From the NCBI GenBank assembly GCA_046350675.1, contig JAXLZZ010000005.1, forward strand, positions 1 to 64,000: a DNA stretch of 64,000 nt. Reading direction: 5' to 3'. Below are positions 31,920 to 40,992 of this stretch, piece by piece. Within the stretch, counting starts at the first letter, position 1, and each line of letters opens with the position of its first letter. This stretch comes from JAXLZZ01 sp046350675. Its GTDB lineage: Bacteria; Patescibacteriota; Saccharimonadia; Saccharimonadales; UBA4665. The position numbers and the translations under genes were made by a program. The notes beneath the pieces were generated by a model. The model was not told the origin of the DNA, ran no database searches, and saw only the letters and a program-made list of their open reading frames with translations.

Positions 31920-32785
31920 AGCACCCTAATGAAATAGCTCGCGAAGAAGCCTCAATGGGTACGCTTGTAGAATTGACGAGTGTGTTCGAAGGAATTGCCA
32001 GCATGAAGATTTCTCGCATCAAAAACCAAGTCATGCACTCCATGAAATTTTTTGATGAAATATGGGCAATTTATACCCAGTTACGAGTTGATAGTTTGTT
32101 CAGTTTCGGCCGGGACGAAAATACCAACAAATCAGACATTATCGATAAAGAATTGTACGTAATCATAACCGCTGAGGGTGGTTTTAGCGGCGACATCGAC
32201 CAAAAGCTCATTCGTCTGATGCTTGAAACGTATGATAAAGAAAAAAATGAAATCATAATTATTGGCCATCACGGAGCAATGCAGCTAAAACAGGCAGGCG
32301 TGGAGTATAAAAAATATTTCAAACTGCCAAATAGCGACACTAATATTAATGTGGTGCCGATCATTCGTGAGGTCCAGAAATATAAAAATACCAAGATGTT
32401 CTACCAAGAGTATGTATCGCTTTCCCAACAAAACGTAAAATCCATTGACTTGTCCTTGGCCGTGAAAGAACGAGGTGCAGCGGGTGACGCAAGTGACGAC
32501 ATAATTAGTGAAGACACGTACATATTTGAGCCAAGCAGCTATGCTGTTGCCGCGCACCTTGAGCGCGCCATGATGCAGATTGCTGTCAGCCAATTGTTGC
32601 TCGATTCCAAACTTGCACAGTATGCCTCACGTTTCCAGGCAATGACCGCATCACATCAACGCGCTGATGAATCTCGTGGTGAATTAAAAATGGAATTTAA
32701 CCGAGCTCGACGTGCTATTAAAGATGAACGCCTTAAAGAGATTATTAATGGCATGAAGAAAAGTAAAGCGGGGGCATCAAGCTAA
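31916..32785 (+). CDS. atpG: F1-ATPase gamma-like subunit
   Basis: 289 residues, the central shaft. The N-terminal helix reads ELTSVFEGIASMKISRIKNQ (IRSVKNTQKITKAMEMVAASK in the classical form). The Rossmann-like middle has ELYVIITAEGGFSGDIDQKL, replacing SDRGLCGGLN. The C-terminal helix is RFQAMTASHQRADESRGELK followed by FNRARRAIKDERLKEIINGM, close to the normal AMxxAxxNAxxLIxxLxLxYNxARQAxITxEL. So gamma can sit inside the alpha3beta3 ring. The start overlaps the alpha stop (ATGA); the end overlaps beta (TAATG). Confidence 0.9.
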   Translation: MKHPNEIAREEASMGTLVELTSVFEGIASMKISRIKNQVMHSMKFFDEIWAIYTQLRVDSLFSFGRDENTNKSDIIDKELYVIITAEGGFSGDIDQKLIRLMLETYDKEKNEIIIIGHHGAMQLKQAGVEYKKYFKLPNSDTNINVVPIIREVQKYKNTKMFYQEYVSLSQQNVKSIDLSLAVKERGAAGDASDDIISEDTYIFEPSSYAVAAHLERAMMQIAVSQLLLDSKLAQYASRFQAMTASHQRADESRGELKMEFNRARRAIKDERLKEIINGMKKSKAGASS

Positions 32786-34089
32786 TGGCTGGCACAGTAG
32801 TTATGGTCAAAGACTTGGTCGTTCGCGTGCAGTTCGACGAAGATTCGCCAGAAATTAACGAATTAATTGTGGTGCAGAATGGCCATGATACGCAACTGCT
32901 TGTTGACCACTTAGAGCCAGGCGGAATTGCCTTTTGTTTGAACGTACGCTCGGATCTACGTATGACCAAAGGTATGGCAGTAGAACGCACCCACAAGGGT
33001 ATTGAGATACCGATTGGTGATGTCACTATTGGTCGCATTTTGAGCGCAATCGGCGACCCGCTTGATGGTGAACCGCGCATATCTGGTGACGATGTCCGCT
33101 ACAAGGACATCATGAAATTACCGCCACGCAGCACGGACTTTAGTGTGCGTAAGCCAGAGATTCTTGAAACAGGCATTAAAGTTATGGATTTCTTTACGCC
33201 ATTCGTAAAAGGTCGCAAAATCGGCGTTATCGGTGGTGCTGGTGTGGGCAAAACCGTACTTACTATGGAGATGATCAACAACATTGCTCGTAGTGGTAGT
33301 GGTCTATCCTTCTTCTCTGGTATTGGTGAGCGTATTCGCGAAGGTCACGAGCTATACGTCACGCTGAAAGAAAACGATCTTCTTAAAAGTACCTGCATGT
33401 TTTTTGCACAGATGAATGAAAATCCTGTGCAGCGTTCGTTAGTTGGTATTGCGGCAACAGCGGGTGCCGAGTACTTCCGAGATGAGCAGAACAAAGACAT
33501 CCTATTCTTTGCCGATAATATGTTCCGCTACATCCAGGCGAGAAACGAATTGGCCACTATTCTTGATCAAGTGCCAAACGAAGGTGGATATGAGCCGACC
33601 ATCTTCTCCGACGTTAAAGTGCTGCAAGACCGCTTAAGCTCTAACGAAAACGGATCAATTACCTCTGTGCAGACCATTTACGTGCCTGCCGACGACGTTT
33701 CCGACCCCGCTGTGCAGTTTATCCAGCACGAAATGGACTCAATCATCGTACTTTCCCGTAAAGTTGCGGAGCAAGGTATCCGTCCAGCTGTGGACCTTAC
33801 ACTCACAAACTCGTCCTTGCTGACACCTGAAATTGTGGGTGAAAGACATTACATGCTAAGTGTTCAGGTGCAGAAGATCCTACAGAAATATGAGTCGCTC
33901 AAAGGTATCATCGCGATTATTGGTGAAAATGAATTGAGCGCCGAAGACCGCGCTGACTTCAACAAAGCCAAGAAACTCATCCAGAATTTTACGCAAAACA
34001 TGAACGTGATGACCAAGCATACTGGTGTGCCGGGAGATTTCTTCACACGAGAGCAGACACTGGATAGCATCGAAGAGATTATTGTATGA
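32785..34089 (+). CDS. atpD: F1-ATPase beta-like (catalytic) subunit
   Basis: 434 residues. All key catalytic parts are present: P-loop GGAGVGKTVLTMEM (about 151), the catalytic Glu and Arg in FSGIGERIREGHE (about 180-187), QMNENP, the Mg-site Asp in ILFFADNMFRY, and the switch stretch SITSVQTIYVPADDVSDPA. The lever motif DELSEED is NELSAED (about 382). The N-terminal barrel is shortened, and the total is 30-40 residues shorter than typical. This makes ATP hydrolysis very likely. Overlaps both neighbours. Confidence 0.94.
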   Translation: MAGTVVMVKDLVVRVQFDEDSPEINELIVVQNGHDTQLLVDHLEPGGIAFCLNVRSDLRMTKGMAVERTHKGIEIPIGDVTIGRILSAIGDPLDGEPRISGDDVRYKDIMKLPPRSTDFSVRKPEILETGIKVMDFFTPFVKGRKIGVIGGAGVGKTVLTMEMINNIARSGSGLSFFSGIGERIREGHELYVTLKENDLLKSTCMFFAQMNENPVQRSLVGIAATAGAEYFRDEQNKDILFFADNMFRYIQARNELATILDQVPNEGGYEPTIFSDVKVLQDRLSSNENGSITSVQTIYVPADDVSDPAVQFIQHEMDSIIVLSRKVAEQGIRPAVDLTLTNSSLLTPEIVGERHYMLSVQVQKILQKYESLKGIIAIIGENELSAEDRADFNKAKKLIQNFTQNMNVMTKHTGVPGDFFTREQTLDSIEEIIV

Positions 34090-34463
34090 GCGACGATCAG
34101 TCCAAAGTCGATGATAAGAAAGTAATTGGTGCGGAAAATGCTGCGCCCCAGACTCAAGAAGAACAAGAAAAGACCCAGGCGGTTGAGGAGTTTAGTAAGA
34201 TTGAGGAGAATGGCGAGCTTAGCATGCGCGTCAAAGTTTACTCACCGTTTAATGATTATTTTGAAGGCCAAGCGTTTAGTGTCTCTGCCGAGAATGCGAC
34301 TGGCCCGTTCGATATTCTTCCGAAGCACCACAATTTCATATCTCTGTTAAATGCCTGTGAAATGGTGGTCCGTACGGTTGCCAAGGGCGAACAGCATATT
34401 AAGATATCGGGCGGCATTATGCACGTCAAAGCTGATCAAGTGGTTGTGTTCCTAGACGTTTAA
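34086..34463 (+). CDS. atpC: F1-ATPase epsilon-like subunit, beta-sandwich only
   Basis: 125 residues. After a charged N-terminal extension of about 45 residues comes the epsilon beta-sandwich: MRVKVYSPFNDYFEGQAFSV, GPFDILPKHHNFISLL (classical DGxFGVLPGHAPLL) and HIKISGGIMHVKADQVVVF. The protein stops there, so the C-terminal helical hairpin, which inhibits ATP hydrolysis in ATP synthases, is missing. That agrees with a machine that runs as an ATPase. Last gene of the operon; its stop overlaps that of the convergent adhesin-like gene. Confidence 0.85.
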   Translation: MSDDQSKVDDKKVIGAENAAPQTQEEQEKTQAVEEFSKIEENGELSMRVKVYSPFNDYFEGQAFSVSAENATGPFDILPKHHNFISLLNACEMVVRTVAKGEQHIKISGGIMHVKADQVVVFLDV

Positions 34464-35503
34464 TTGATTACAAAATAATCGAAACTAAATGAAGCTCCGC
34501 CAGGAGCTGGACTCGCAGTACAGATACTAAAGCTGCTTGTTGAGCGATTTGTGTAGTAGGCAATTGAACCGCCGGCAGCACCTACGGGAGTGATTAGCAC
34601 GCGTGGCGTGGAATTATAGCGGCTCGAGAAGTTTATGGTCACAAAGCAGCCCGTATTTCCGCCACCTCCCGTGTTGATTGCGACTGTGCCAGCGGTGTCA
34701 GACCCACTCACACTTACCGAGCCACCACCACCTAGTGCTGGGCCAGGGCTTCGACCAGGGCTTGGCCCCCCGGTAACGATATGCTTTGTCAACACCAAGT
34801 CACTGTTCAGCTGCAAGTTTGAAGTAGTAATTTGTGGCGCTGAAATTGGGCCGCCAAAGGTTGCACCACCATTTACCTGAAGGCTTTTGGCCAACGTTAA
34901 TGCACCTTGAATACCGGTATCGCCACTTACAGCAAGATTCTTACTAATCTGCACCTGTCCGAACTGACTGTTACCAGAAACGGTAATGTCATTCAGCGCA
35001 ATTGTGCCGCCAATTTGCAAGTTACCAGCTACTTCTAACCCACCCTTAATCAGTACTTTGCCGGCAAATACGGCGCTCGACTGCACGTTAAGTACCTGCT
35101 GGGAGTTACCAACTGTTGCGTCGCTATTTGCGATCTGATCTAACGCTGCTTGCGTTAAGTCTTGAGTCTTGAGTGTTGTGGCTGTAGTAGCTTTCTTGCC
35201 CTGGAAATAAGCAACTGCAAGTATTCCTCCAGCAGCTACCAAAATGAAGATAAACATTAAAAGATATATATTGTACTTCTTGAGTTTATCTTTTAAGCCA
35301 CCACCTTTTTTTGATTCGGTACTGGGTTTCTTATCGCCGCCTTCTCCTGCAGCTGTATCAGTGGATGCACCTGGCCCTGGGGAGCCGGTTGCGTCGATAA
35401 CATTAGAATCCGCACCGCCTTCAAGTGCGTTGCTATCGTCCTCCGTTGCATCTGGAGGCGGAGTCTGACCTTCTGCAGGTGGTTTCTTTTCTTCCTCAGC
35501 CAT
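34460..35503 (-). CDS. Membrane-anchored adhesin-like protein with repeat stalk
   Basis: 347 residues. A long acidic/Pro cytoplasmic start (about 75 residues) precedes one membrane helix (YNIYLLMFIFILVAAGGILAV). Then comes a stalk of repeated short strands (VFAGKVLIKGGLEVAGNLQI and following, with GNSQFGQVQIS, NGGATFGGPIS), as in beta-helical or tail-fibre-like shafts. A Gly/Pro hinge and a C-terminal domain (SGSDTAGTVAINTGG, FSSRYNSTPRVLITPVG, FDYFVIN) follow, resembling tail-fibre/S74-neighbour heads. Topology is type II, head outside. Probably binds a surface partner. Convergent with the ATPase operon and divergent from the next surface gene. Confidence 0.7.
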   Translation of the reverse strand: MAEEEKKPPAEGQTPPPDATEDDSNALEGGADSNVIDATGSPGPGASTDTAAGEGGDKKPSTESKKGGGLKDKLKKYNIYLLMFIFILVAAGGILAVAYFQGKKATTATTLKTQDLTQAALDQIANSDATVGNSQQVLNVQSSAVFAGKVLIKGGLEVAGNLQIGGTIALNDITVSGNSQFGQVQISKNLAVSGDTGIQGALTLAKSLQVNGGATFGGPISAPQITTSNLQLNSDLVLTKHIVTGGPSPGRSPGPALGGGGSVSVSGSDTAGTVAINTGGGGNTGCFVTINFSSRYNSTPRVLITPVGAAGGSIAYYTNRSTSSFSICTASPAPGGASFSFDYFVIN

Positions 35504-35623
35504 ATGTCTGTTTTAAAAACCTTATGGTTTAACACTTATATAGTACCAGATTATTGTCATAAACTCGATAAGCGTAAACAGATTGCCATTTGGACCACTT
35601 TCCAGCATTATAGTAAGTAGCGT

Positions 35624-36361
35624 ATGAGTGTGTGGAAACAAAAAATACGAATACTTGTTTTGGCGCTGCTGGTGATAGCAGTCGTGCCAGGCGTTGCTAT
35701 GGCGGCCCAAACACAATCGACGCACTATCAAGTGAATGAGGCGTTCTTTGGTGCCGGCGGTGAGTTAAACGCCTGTAGTACCAACTTCTGCTCTAAACAA
35801 TCAGTTGGTGATCTAGCTGTTGGGAGTATTTGTTCTAATCTTTACTGCGGCCAAGCCGGTTTTAACACCGATCGTGAACCCTACATTCAGTTTATTGTCG
35901 CCAGTACAGACATTGACCTCGGTGAATTAAGCACAGAAGAAACGAAAACAGCCACCGCAGCATTCGCCGTAAAAGCATATCGGTCCCACGGATACGCGGT
36001 CACAAACGCATCCGATCCGCCACGCAACAATAGCCACGTAATGAATGCAATCTCAACACCAACTGCCGCACTAGTAGGAGAGGAGCAGTTTGGTATCAAC
36101 CTGGTAGCAAACACCAGCCCAGTAAACTTTGGGAGCGATCCGCAGCATGCGCCTGATACAACTTTTAGCTTTGGTGAGGTTAGCGCTGATTACGCCACTG
36201 CCAATTTCTTTAAGTATGAAAAAAACGATACGGTTGCGTATTCTAGCCGAAGTTCAAGTGCAACGACATACACAGTGTCGTATATTTTTAACATGAGTAA
36301 CGTTACCCCAGGCGGTACTTACACTATGCGACATGTTTTGGTAGCGACCGGGACATATTAG
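35624..36361 (+). CDS. Secreted beta-rich protein, first of three related
   Basis: 245 residues. Signal peptide (about 1-27, ending AMAA), then a Cys-containing region (NACSTNFCSKQSVGDLAVGS) and a beta domain with STDIDLGELSTEETKTATAAF. The end, YTVSYIFNMSNVTPGGTYTM, closes with an aromatic residue. The ordered C-terminal strands are shared with the next two proteins. No membrane anchor, so it must be held non-covalently or released. TATAGT lies nine nt before the ATG (35609-35614). First gene of an exported-protein cluster. Confidence 0.75.
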   Translation: MSVWKQKIRILVLALLVIAVVPGVAMAAQTQSTHYQVNEAFFGAGGELNACSTNFCSKQSVGDLAVGSICSNLYCGQAGFNTDREPYIQFIVASTDIDLGELSTEETKTATAAFAVKAYRSHGYAVTNASDPPRNNSHVMNAISTPTAALVGEEQFGINLVANTSPVNFGSDPQHAPDTTFSFGEVSADYATANFFKYEKNDTVAYSSRSSSATTYTVSYIFNMSNVTPGGTYTMRHVLVATGTY

Positions 36362-36465
36362 ACCTGTGGATAACTTTTCAAAAAGTATTGCTATTGTCTT
36401 GTCGGCTAGTCATAAGCGTGTTACGATAACAGCGTATAACGTAAACAAAAACCACAACATTACAG

Positions 36466-37788
36466 ATGAACGACGTGTTTTCCATCAATATACGTGCAGT
36501 AAAGCGCATTGCGTACACAATGCTCGCTGCATTTCTGGTAGTTGCTGGCTTACCGTTCTTGCAATCGAGTAAAGTTTCAGCAGATCTGTTTACAAACCGC
36601 AGCATACAGATGAGCGACTCTTCCCCAAGTGGCGGTACGATCACTTCAGGTGTTGGTAGTGGTGAAAACGTTACCTACCGTGTGAGTTTCGATGCCATTC
36701 ATGCGGCAGGCAGTATTGTGATTGATTTTTGTGGCGGTAGTTCCACCCCTATTCTTAATGACGCCTGTACCGCACCGACAGGTATGGATGCATCTGCAGC
36801 AACGCTATCTGGGGTAACAGGTAATGTTGACTCCGCTTCATGGGATGTTACAGCAACCGCGAGCCAGATTAAACTTGCCAATTCTACTTCACCTACAGAC
36901 GATATTGCCGCGAACAGTACAGAGGTATTCGACCTCTCAGGAATTACAAACCAGTCGGCTACAGGCACGTTCTTCGCTCGTATTTACACTTTCCCAGACG
37001 ACTCCTGGGGTACATACGTTGATGCCGATACGGTAAACCTTGATCCAAACTCCGACTTTGGTGGTATTGCCTTGAGCACAGCAGCAGTTATTACCATTAC
37101 CGCTCGAGTACAGGAGTCCATAACCTTCTGTGTCAGTAATGCCGACCCAACCACCTGGACCGCAGCTGGCGGAGGTACAGCATATAGTTGTAGCGCCTCG
37201 GAGGTTGCCGATAACCCGCCGGCGGTCACAATTGGTCACACCGTTGGGGGTACTACTCTGGTGTTAGATTCGGGGGTTGTTGATAAAGGTGATACGCCTA
37301 TATGGTCTCAACTGTCAACCAACGCCACCCACGGTGCGGTTATCAACCTCAGAAGCAACTGGGCCTGCGGTGGTTTAAGTGCTGATGGGGGCACTACCTG
37401 TGCAATCCCGCCTGTTGGAGACACCGCAACAATCATGACTCCAGGCGATGCTGCATTTGGTATATTTGTTAGCGACAGTTATGGCCGTCCCGAAGCGGTG
37501 GGAGCAACTACTCCTTCTGCCGCATACAATGATGGAGTTAACGAAAACGAGACCGATATGACGCAACTGGCTTTTGGTATGGACAACACCACTGCCACCG
37601 CTCAGGTTAGTGGACAATCAGCTTATAGCGGTAGTGTGAGCGGAACTTTCGGTAGCACACTTGCTAAAAGTACCGGTCCTACCTATCGAGTACAAAATCG
37701 TTACATCTTCGGTGCTACCGCAGCACTTACCACTCCTGCAGGTATCTACACCTCAAACATGACCATGACCGCTACGGGTACATTCTAG
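36466..37788 (+). CDS. Secreted beta-rich protein, second of three related
   Basis: 440 residues. A signal peptide (ending VSA near residue 40) leads to a domain with NVTYRVSFDAIHAAGSIVID, FCGGSSTP and ITNQSATGTFFARIYTFPDD. A second domain (VITITARVQESITFCVSNAD) has two Cys and the end reads TTPAGIYTSNMTMTATGTF. This C-terminal pattern recurs in the genes before and after. The function is unknown; the arrangement suggests a surface coat or fibre component. A TATAAC box lies about 30 nt upstream; there is no clear ribosome binding site. Confidence 0.75.
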   Translation: MNDVFSINIRAVKRIAYTMLAAFLVVAGLPFLQSSKVSADLFTNRSIQMSDSSPSGGTITSGVGSGENVTYRVSFDAIHAAGSIVIDFCGGSSTPILNDACTAPTGMDASAATLSGVTGNVDSASWDVTATASQIKLANSTSPTDDIAANSTEVFDLSGITNQSATGTFFARIYTFPDDSWGTYVDADTVNLDPNSDFGGIALSTAAVITITARVQESITFCVSNADPTTWTAAGGGTAYSCSASEVADNPPAVTIGHTVGGTTLVLDSGVVDKGDTPIWSQLSTNATHGAVINLRSNWACGGLSADGGTTCAIPPVGDTATIMTPGDAAFGIFVSDSYGRPEAVGATTPSAAYNDGVNENETDMTQLAFGMDNTTATAQVSGQSAYSGSVSGTFGSTLAKSTGPTYRVQNRYIFGATAALTTPAGIYTSNMTMTATGTF

Positions 37789-37800
37789 GGGCGGAGATGA

Positions 37801-38862
37801 ATGAGATCTCTTCGCTTCCCCAGGCGTAAGCAACCGTACCTACTGCTGGTTTTCGCGCTCGTGATTATCACAGCGTTGGTTTACAGTATGTTGCTACCTG
37901 CTTCAGGGGCAGATATTGAAAGACAGGCGTTACAGCTGGGTCAAGGTAGTCCTGGTAAGGTTACAACCTATAATTTGTCGTTTGATACCACCACACCCGG
38001 TGTGCTTGGGTCTATAAAAGTGGAGTTCTGCTCTAATAGCCCACTCATCAACCGACCCTGCACCCCACCAGTGGGCTTTGATGTATCGCAAGCTACCTTA
38101 GTGAGTCAGAGTGGCCCAGGCGGTTTTAGCATTAGCCCGGCAACCGATGCAAACACGCTCATTCTAACCCGAACACCGAGCATGGTGGGGGTCGGTACCA
38201 TAGAGTTTCGCCTAGAGAACGTTACCAATCCTTCAGACGCCGGATCCTACTATGCGCGAATCTATGCCTTCCCGACAGCCGATGCTAGCGGCCCGCAAGG
38301 TGACGCCGGAGGCCTAGCTTTTGTAATGACAAACGATATAACTCTTAACGCTGTGGTGCCACCGTTCTTGACCTTCTGCACCGGCTTATCCATTACGGGG
38401 TTAAACTGCGATACAGCCACTGGAGATTACATCGATCTCGGTGAGCTTTCCTCCAAAAAAGCTAGTCGTGCCTCTTCGCAAATGTTAGTGGCAACCAATG
38501 CAGCTAACGGCTACGCTATTACTGCATCGGGTACCACCCTTACCAGTGGCAACAATGAAATCACCCAACTAGCGCCCGGCGATATATCTCGCCCAGGAGT
38601 AGGGCAGTTTGGTCTAAATTTGCGGGCCAATGCCACCCCTGCAGGCGGTAATAATCCGATAGGTCCTGGCACGGGCAACCCAAGTCCGCCGTATAATCAG
38701 CCGAATTTCTATCGTTTTGTGAATGGCGAGACTATTGCCAGCAGTGCCGGGCCAGACGATAAGCGACAATACACTGCGAGTTACCTGATAAATATACCTG
38801 TCACACAACCTGCAGGCATCTACGTAACTACGATAACGTATGTCTGTTTGGCAAACTTCTAA
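37801..38862 (+). CDS. Secreted beta-rich protein, third of three related
   Basis: 353 residues. Signal-anchor-like start (PYLLLVFALVIITALVYSMLL), then a domain with TTYNLSFDTTTPGVLGSIKVEF and VTNPSDAGSYYARIYAFPTA, parallel to ITNQSATGTFFARIYTFPDD of its upstream neighbour. DYIDLGELSSKKASRASSQM matches DIDLGELSTEE of the first protein. The end is PAGIYVTTITYVCLANF. GGGGCGGAG gives a good ribosome binding site; the gap to the previous stop is 12 bp. Probably co-expressed with its paralogues. Confidence 0.75.
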   Translation: MRSLRFPRRKQPYLLLVFALVIITALVYSMLLPASGADIERQALQLGQGSPGKVTTYNLSFDTTTPGVLGSIKVEFCSNSPLINRPCTPPVGFDVSQATLVSQSGPGGFSISPATDANTLILTRTPSMVGVGTIEFRLENVTNPSDAGSYYARIYAFPTADASGPQGDAGGLAFVMTNDITLNAVVPPFLTFCTGLSITGLNCDTATGDYIDLGELSSKKASRASSQMLVATNAANGYAITASGTTLTSGNNEITQLAPGDISRPGVGQFGLNLRANATPAGGNNPIGPGTGNPSPPYNQPNFYRFVNGETIASSAGPDDKRQYTASYLINIPVTQPAGIYVTTITYVCLANF

Positions 38863-38908
38863 CGTTTTGATACTATAAACTCTAAGGAAGGGAACACACA
38901 TAAACCGT

Positions 38909-39910
38909 ATGAGTCAAAAAAACATCTGGCGACCGGTAGGCTGTCTTCTTATTGCACTTGCAATTGCCCTAACTAATGCACCGCTTCACACCAGCGCAGC
39001 GACGAGTGGTGGTAATGGTCAGCGTGTAAGCCCTGTACGCACCGATGTAACTATTTATCCTGGAAAATCCGAGACCGTAACAGTAAACATCACCAATGTT
39101 ACGACCAAGCCTGCCGAACTACAGGCGGTTATTAATGACTTTATTGCCAATCCCAATGAGTCCGGTGAACCAGCAATAATCCTCAACCCCAATCAATATG
39201 CGCCAAAACACAGCCTCAAACGCTATGCAAAAGTGGGTGTTGGCAACTTTACACTCGGCCCAGGCCAACAAAAGAATATCCCAGTAGTTATCAATATTCC
39301 TCCTAATGCCCCTGGTGGCGGCTATTACGGTGCGGTGCGTTTTGCGCCTGCATCAAATAAAAACGGCCCCAATGAGAACGTCAGCCTCGCTGGCAGCGTT
39401 GGGTCGCTAATTCTAGTAAAAGTGCCCGGTGATGTTAAAGAGCAGTTGAGCATTGCGAGTTTTGATGCTCGAGTGAATGATCGACCAAGCACCTTCTTCT
39501 TTAGTAATAAAGATATAGATGCAGTGGTACGCTTCCAAAACCAGGGCAACATCCAGCTGCAACCTTTCGGTAAGATTGTTCTGAAGAACCGCAGCGGTAA
39601 AGTGCTCGGTACATATGAGGTAAATGGCGAACAGCCGCCTGCCAATGTATTGCCAGACAGTATTCGCAAATTCCCAATTCCGCTTAAGGACAAAGTAGGG
39701 TCATTTGGCCAGTTTAAGCTAGAGGGTAACTTTGGGTATGGCACCAATGGGCAACTGTTGAGCGCCAGCACCACTTTCTATGTTATTCCACTCTGGCTCA
39801 TTATCGCCTTCGTTGTGCTTGTGGCACTGATCGCCTTCCTCGTATTTGGTATGCCGCGACTGGTTAAGGCCTACAATCGCCGTGTCCTACAACGTGCCGG
39901 CCGCCGCTAG
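38909..39910 (+). CDS. DUF916-like membrane-anchored surface protein
   Basis: 333 residues. A signal peptide (ending TSAA) precedes an Ig-like N-terminal domain: VSPVRTDVTIYPGKSETVTV, ITNVTTKPAELQAVI, and NIPPNAPGGGYYGAVRFAPA. This is close to DUF916/WxL-interacting proteins of Firmicutes. A second beta domain has VVRFQNQGNIQLQPFGKIVL. One C-terminal membrane helix (LWLIIAFVVLVALIAFLVFG) and a basic tail anchor it. In Firmicutes such proteins tether WxL proteins, and here three secreted proteins lie just upstream, so an analogous role is inferred. AAGGAAGGG is 17 nt before the ATG. Confidence 0.78.
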   Translation: MSQKNIWRPVGCLLIALAIALTNAPLHTSAATSGGNGQRVSPVRTDVTIYPGKSETVTVNITNVTTKPAELQAVINDFIANPNESGEPAIILNPNQYAPKHSLKRYAKVGVGNFTLGPGQQKNIPVVINIPPNAPGGGYYGAVRFAPASNKNGPNENVSLAGSVGSLILVKVPGDVKEQLSIASFDARVNDRPSTFFFSNKDIDAVVRFQNQGNIQLQPFGKIVLKNRSGKVLGTYEVNGEQPPANVLPDSIRKFPIPLKDKVGSFGQFKLEGNFGYGTNGQLLSASTTFYVIPLWLIIAFVVLVALIAFLVFGMPRLVKAYNRRVLQRAGRR

Positions 39911-39942
39911 AACTTTCTGCCCATAGAGGTTATGCTTATAGT

Positions 39943-40839
39943 ATGAAGAATAGGGTATGGATCACCTGCAGCGTACTGCTATTGTCTGTTGTTGCGACTA
40001 TGCACAGTGCTCAGGTGTTGGCTGCTGATCAGTTCCCAGATCAGCAAAAATCAGGTTCAGTCGGTATTCAAGGAACCATCTCATCAGGACCACCAACCAG
40101 AGCAGCTACCATCTCAGTGCCGGGAAATGGCGCTGTATTCACCACCGTCCCAATCACTGTGAGTGGTATTTGTCCCGCAGGTACTGTCGTAAAAGTGTTC
40201 TCTAACAATGTATTTATGGGATCGGCATTCTGTAATGGCGGCAGTTACAGCATGCAAATCAGTTTATTTAGTGGCAAAAACGACCTTGTAGCCAGAGTGT
40301 ATGATGCGCTTGATCAAGCTGGGCCTGATTCAAACACTGTTAGTGTGACATTTAATGATGCCACATATGCTCAGTTTGGCACTCACGTCATGCTTACCAG
40401 CGTCTACGCGCAGCGTGGTTCACCGCCAAACGAAGAGCTCACGTGGCCCGTCATCCTCAGCGGAGGTATTGGCCCATATGCTATCAGTGTAGACTGGGGC
40501 GATGGATCGCCCACAGATCTTATTAGTCAAAGCATCACCGGAACCGTAGACTTGAAACACATCTACAAATCGCCCGGAATTTATAAGGTAATTGTAAAAG
40601 TCTCAGACAAAAATGGTGGCACCGCCTTCTTGCAATTAGTGGCACAAGCCACCGGAGCCGGGCAAGATAAGGTAAAAGATGGCAAAGGCAGTGATACATC
40701 GTTGGTAAAGGTTCAGGTGATCTGGTGGCCAGCCATTTTAATGGTGCCGTTAATTGTCGCAGCCTTTTGGGTCGGCCGCCGTCACGAGCTGTATACCTTG
40801 CGCAAACAGCTCGAAAAGAATCGCTCTGGCAAAGCGTAA
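39943..40839 (+). CDS. Ig-like/PKD membrane-anchored surface protein
   Basis: 298 residues. Signal peptide (ending VLAAD), then a Bacterial-Ig-like module (ATISVPGNGAVFTTVPITVS, FSGKNDLVARVYDALDQAGP). A PKD-like module follows (ISVDWGDGSPTDLISQS, HIYKSPGIYKVIVKVSDKNG). One membrane helix (WWPAILMVPLIVAAFWVG) and a basic tail end it. A clear paralogue lies at 44669. Last gene of the exported cluster. A TATAGT hexamer abuts the ATG, so the true start or promoter is uncertain; AGAGG lies upstream. Confidence 0.78.
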   Translation: MKNRVWITCSVLLLSVVATMHSAQVLAADQFPDQQKSGSVGIQGTISSGPPTRAATISVPGNGAVFTTVPITVSGICPAGTVVKVFSNNVFMGSAFCNGGSYSMQISLFSGKNDLVARVYDALDQAGPDSNTVSVTFNDATYAQFGTHVMLTSVYAQRGSPPNEELTWPVILSGGIGPYAISVDWGDGSPTDLISQSITGTVDLKHIYKSPGIYKVIVKVSDKNGGTAFLQLVAQATGAGQDKVKDGKGSDTSLVKVQVIWWPAILMVPLIVAAFWVGRRHELYTLRKQLEKNRSGKA

Positions 40840-40842
40840 AAC

Positions 40843-40980
40843 GATTACCAATTAGCGAATTGCGATCGGCGATAGATTAGCAATTAACGATTAGCCATGA
40901 CGGTACACTTGCGACTCAATTGCTATTCGCCAATCGCTAATTTATTGCAATTCGCCCATTGCAAATAGTCAATTGTTATC
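40843..40980. repeat. Long heptad-phased inverted repeat upstream of mnmA
   Basis: The left arm reads in 7-bp steps (GATTACC, AATTAGC, GAATTGC, GATCGGC, GATAGAT, TAGCAAT, TAACGAT). After a spacer the right arm (AATTGCT, ATTCGCC, AATCGCT, AATTTAT, TGCAATT, CGCCCAT, TGCAAAT) is its imperfect reverse complement. No open frame crosses it. Confidence 0.7.
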
Positions 40981-40992
40981 TGCTAAGATAGG

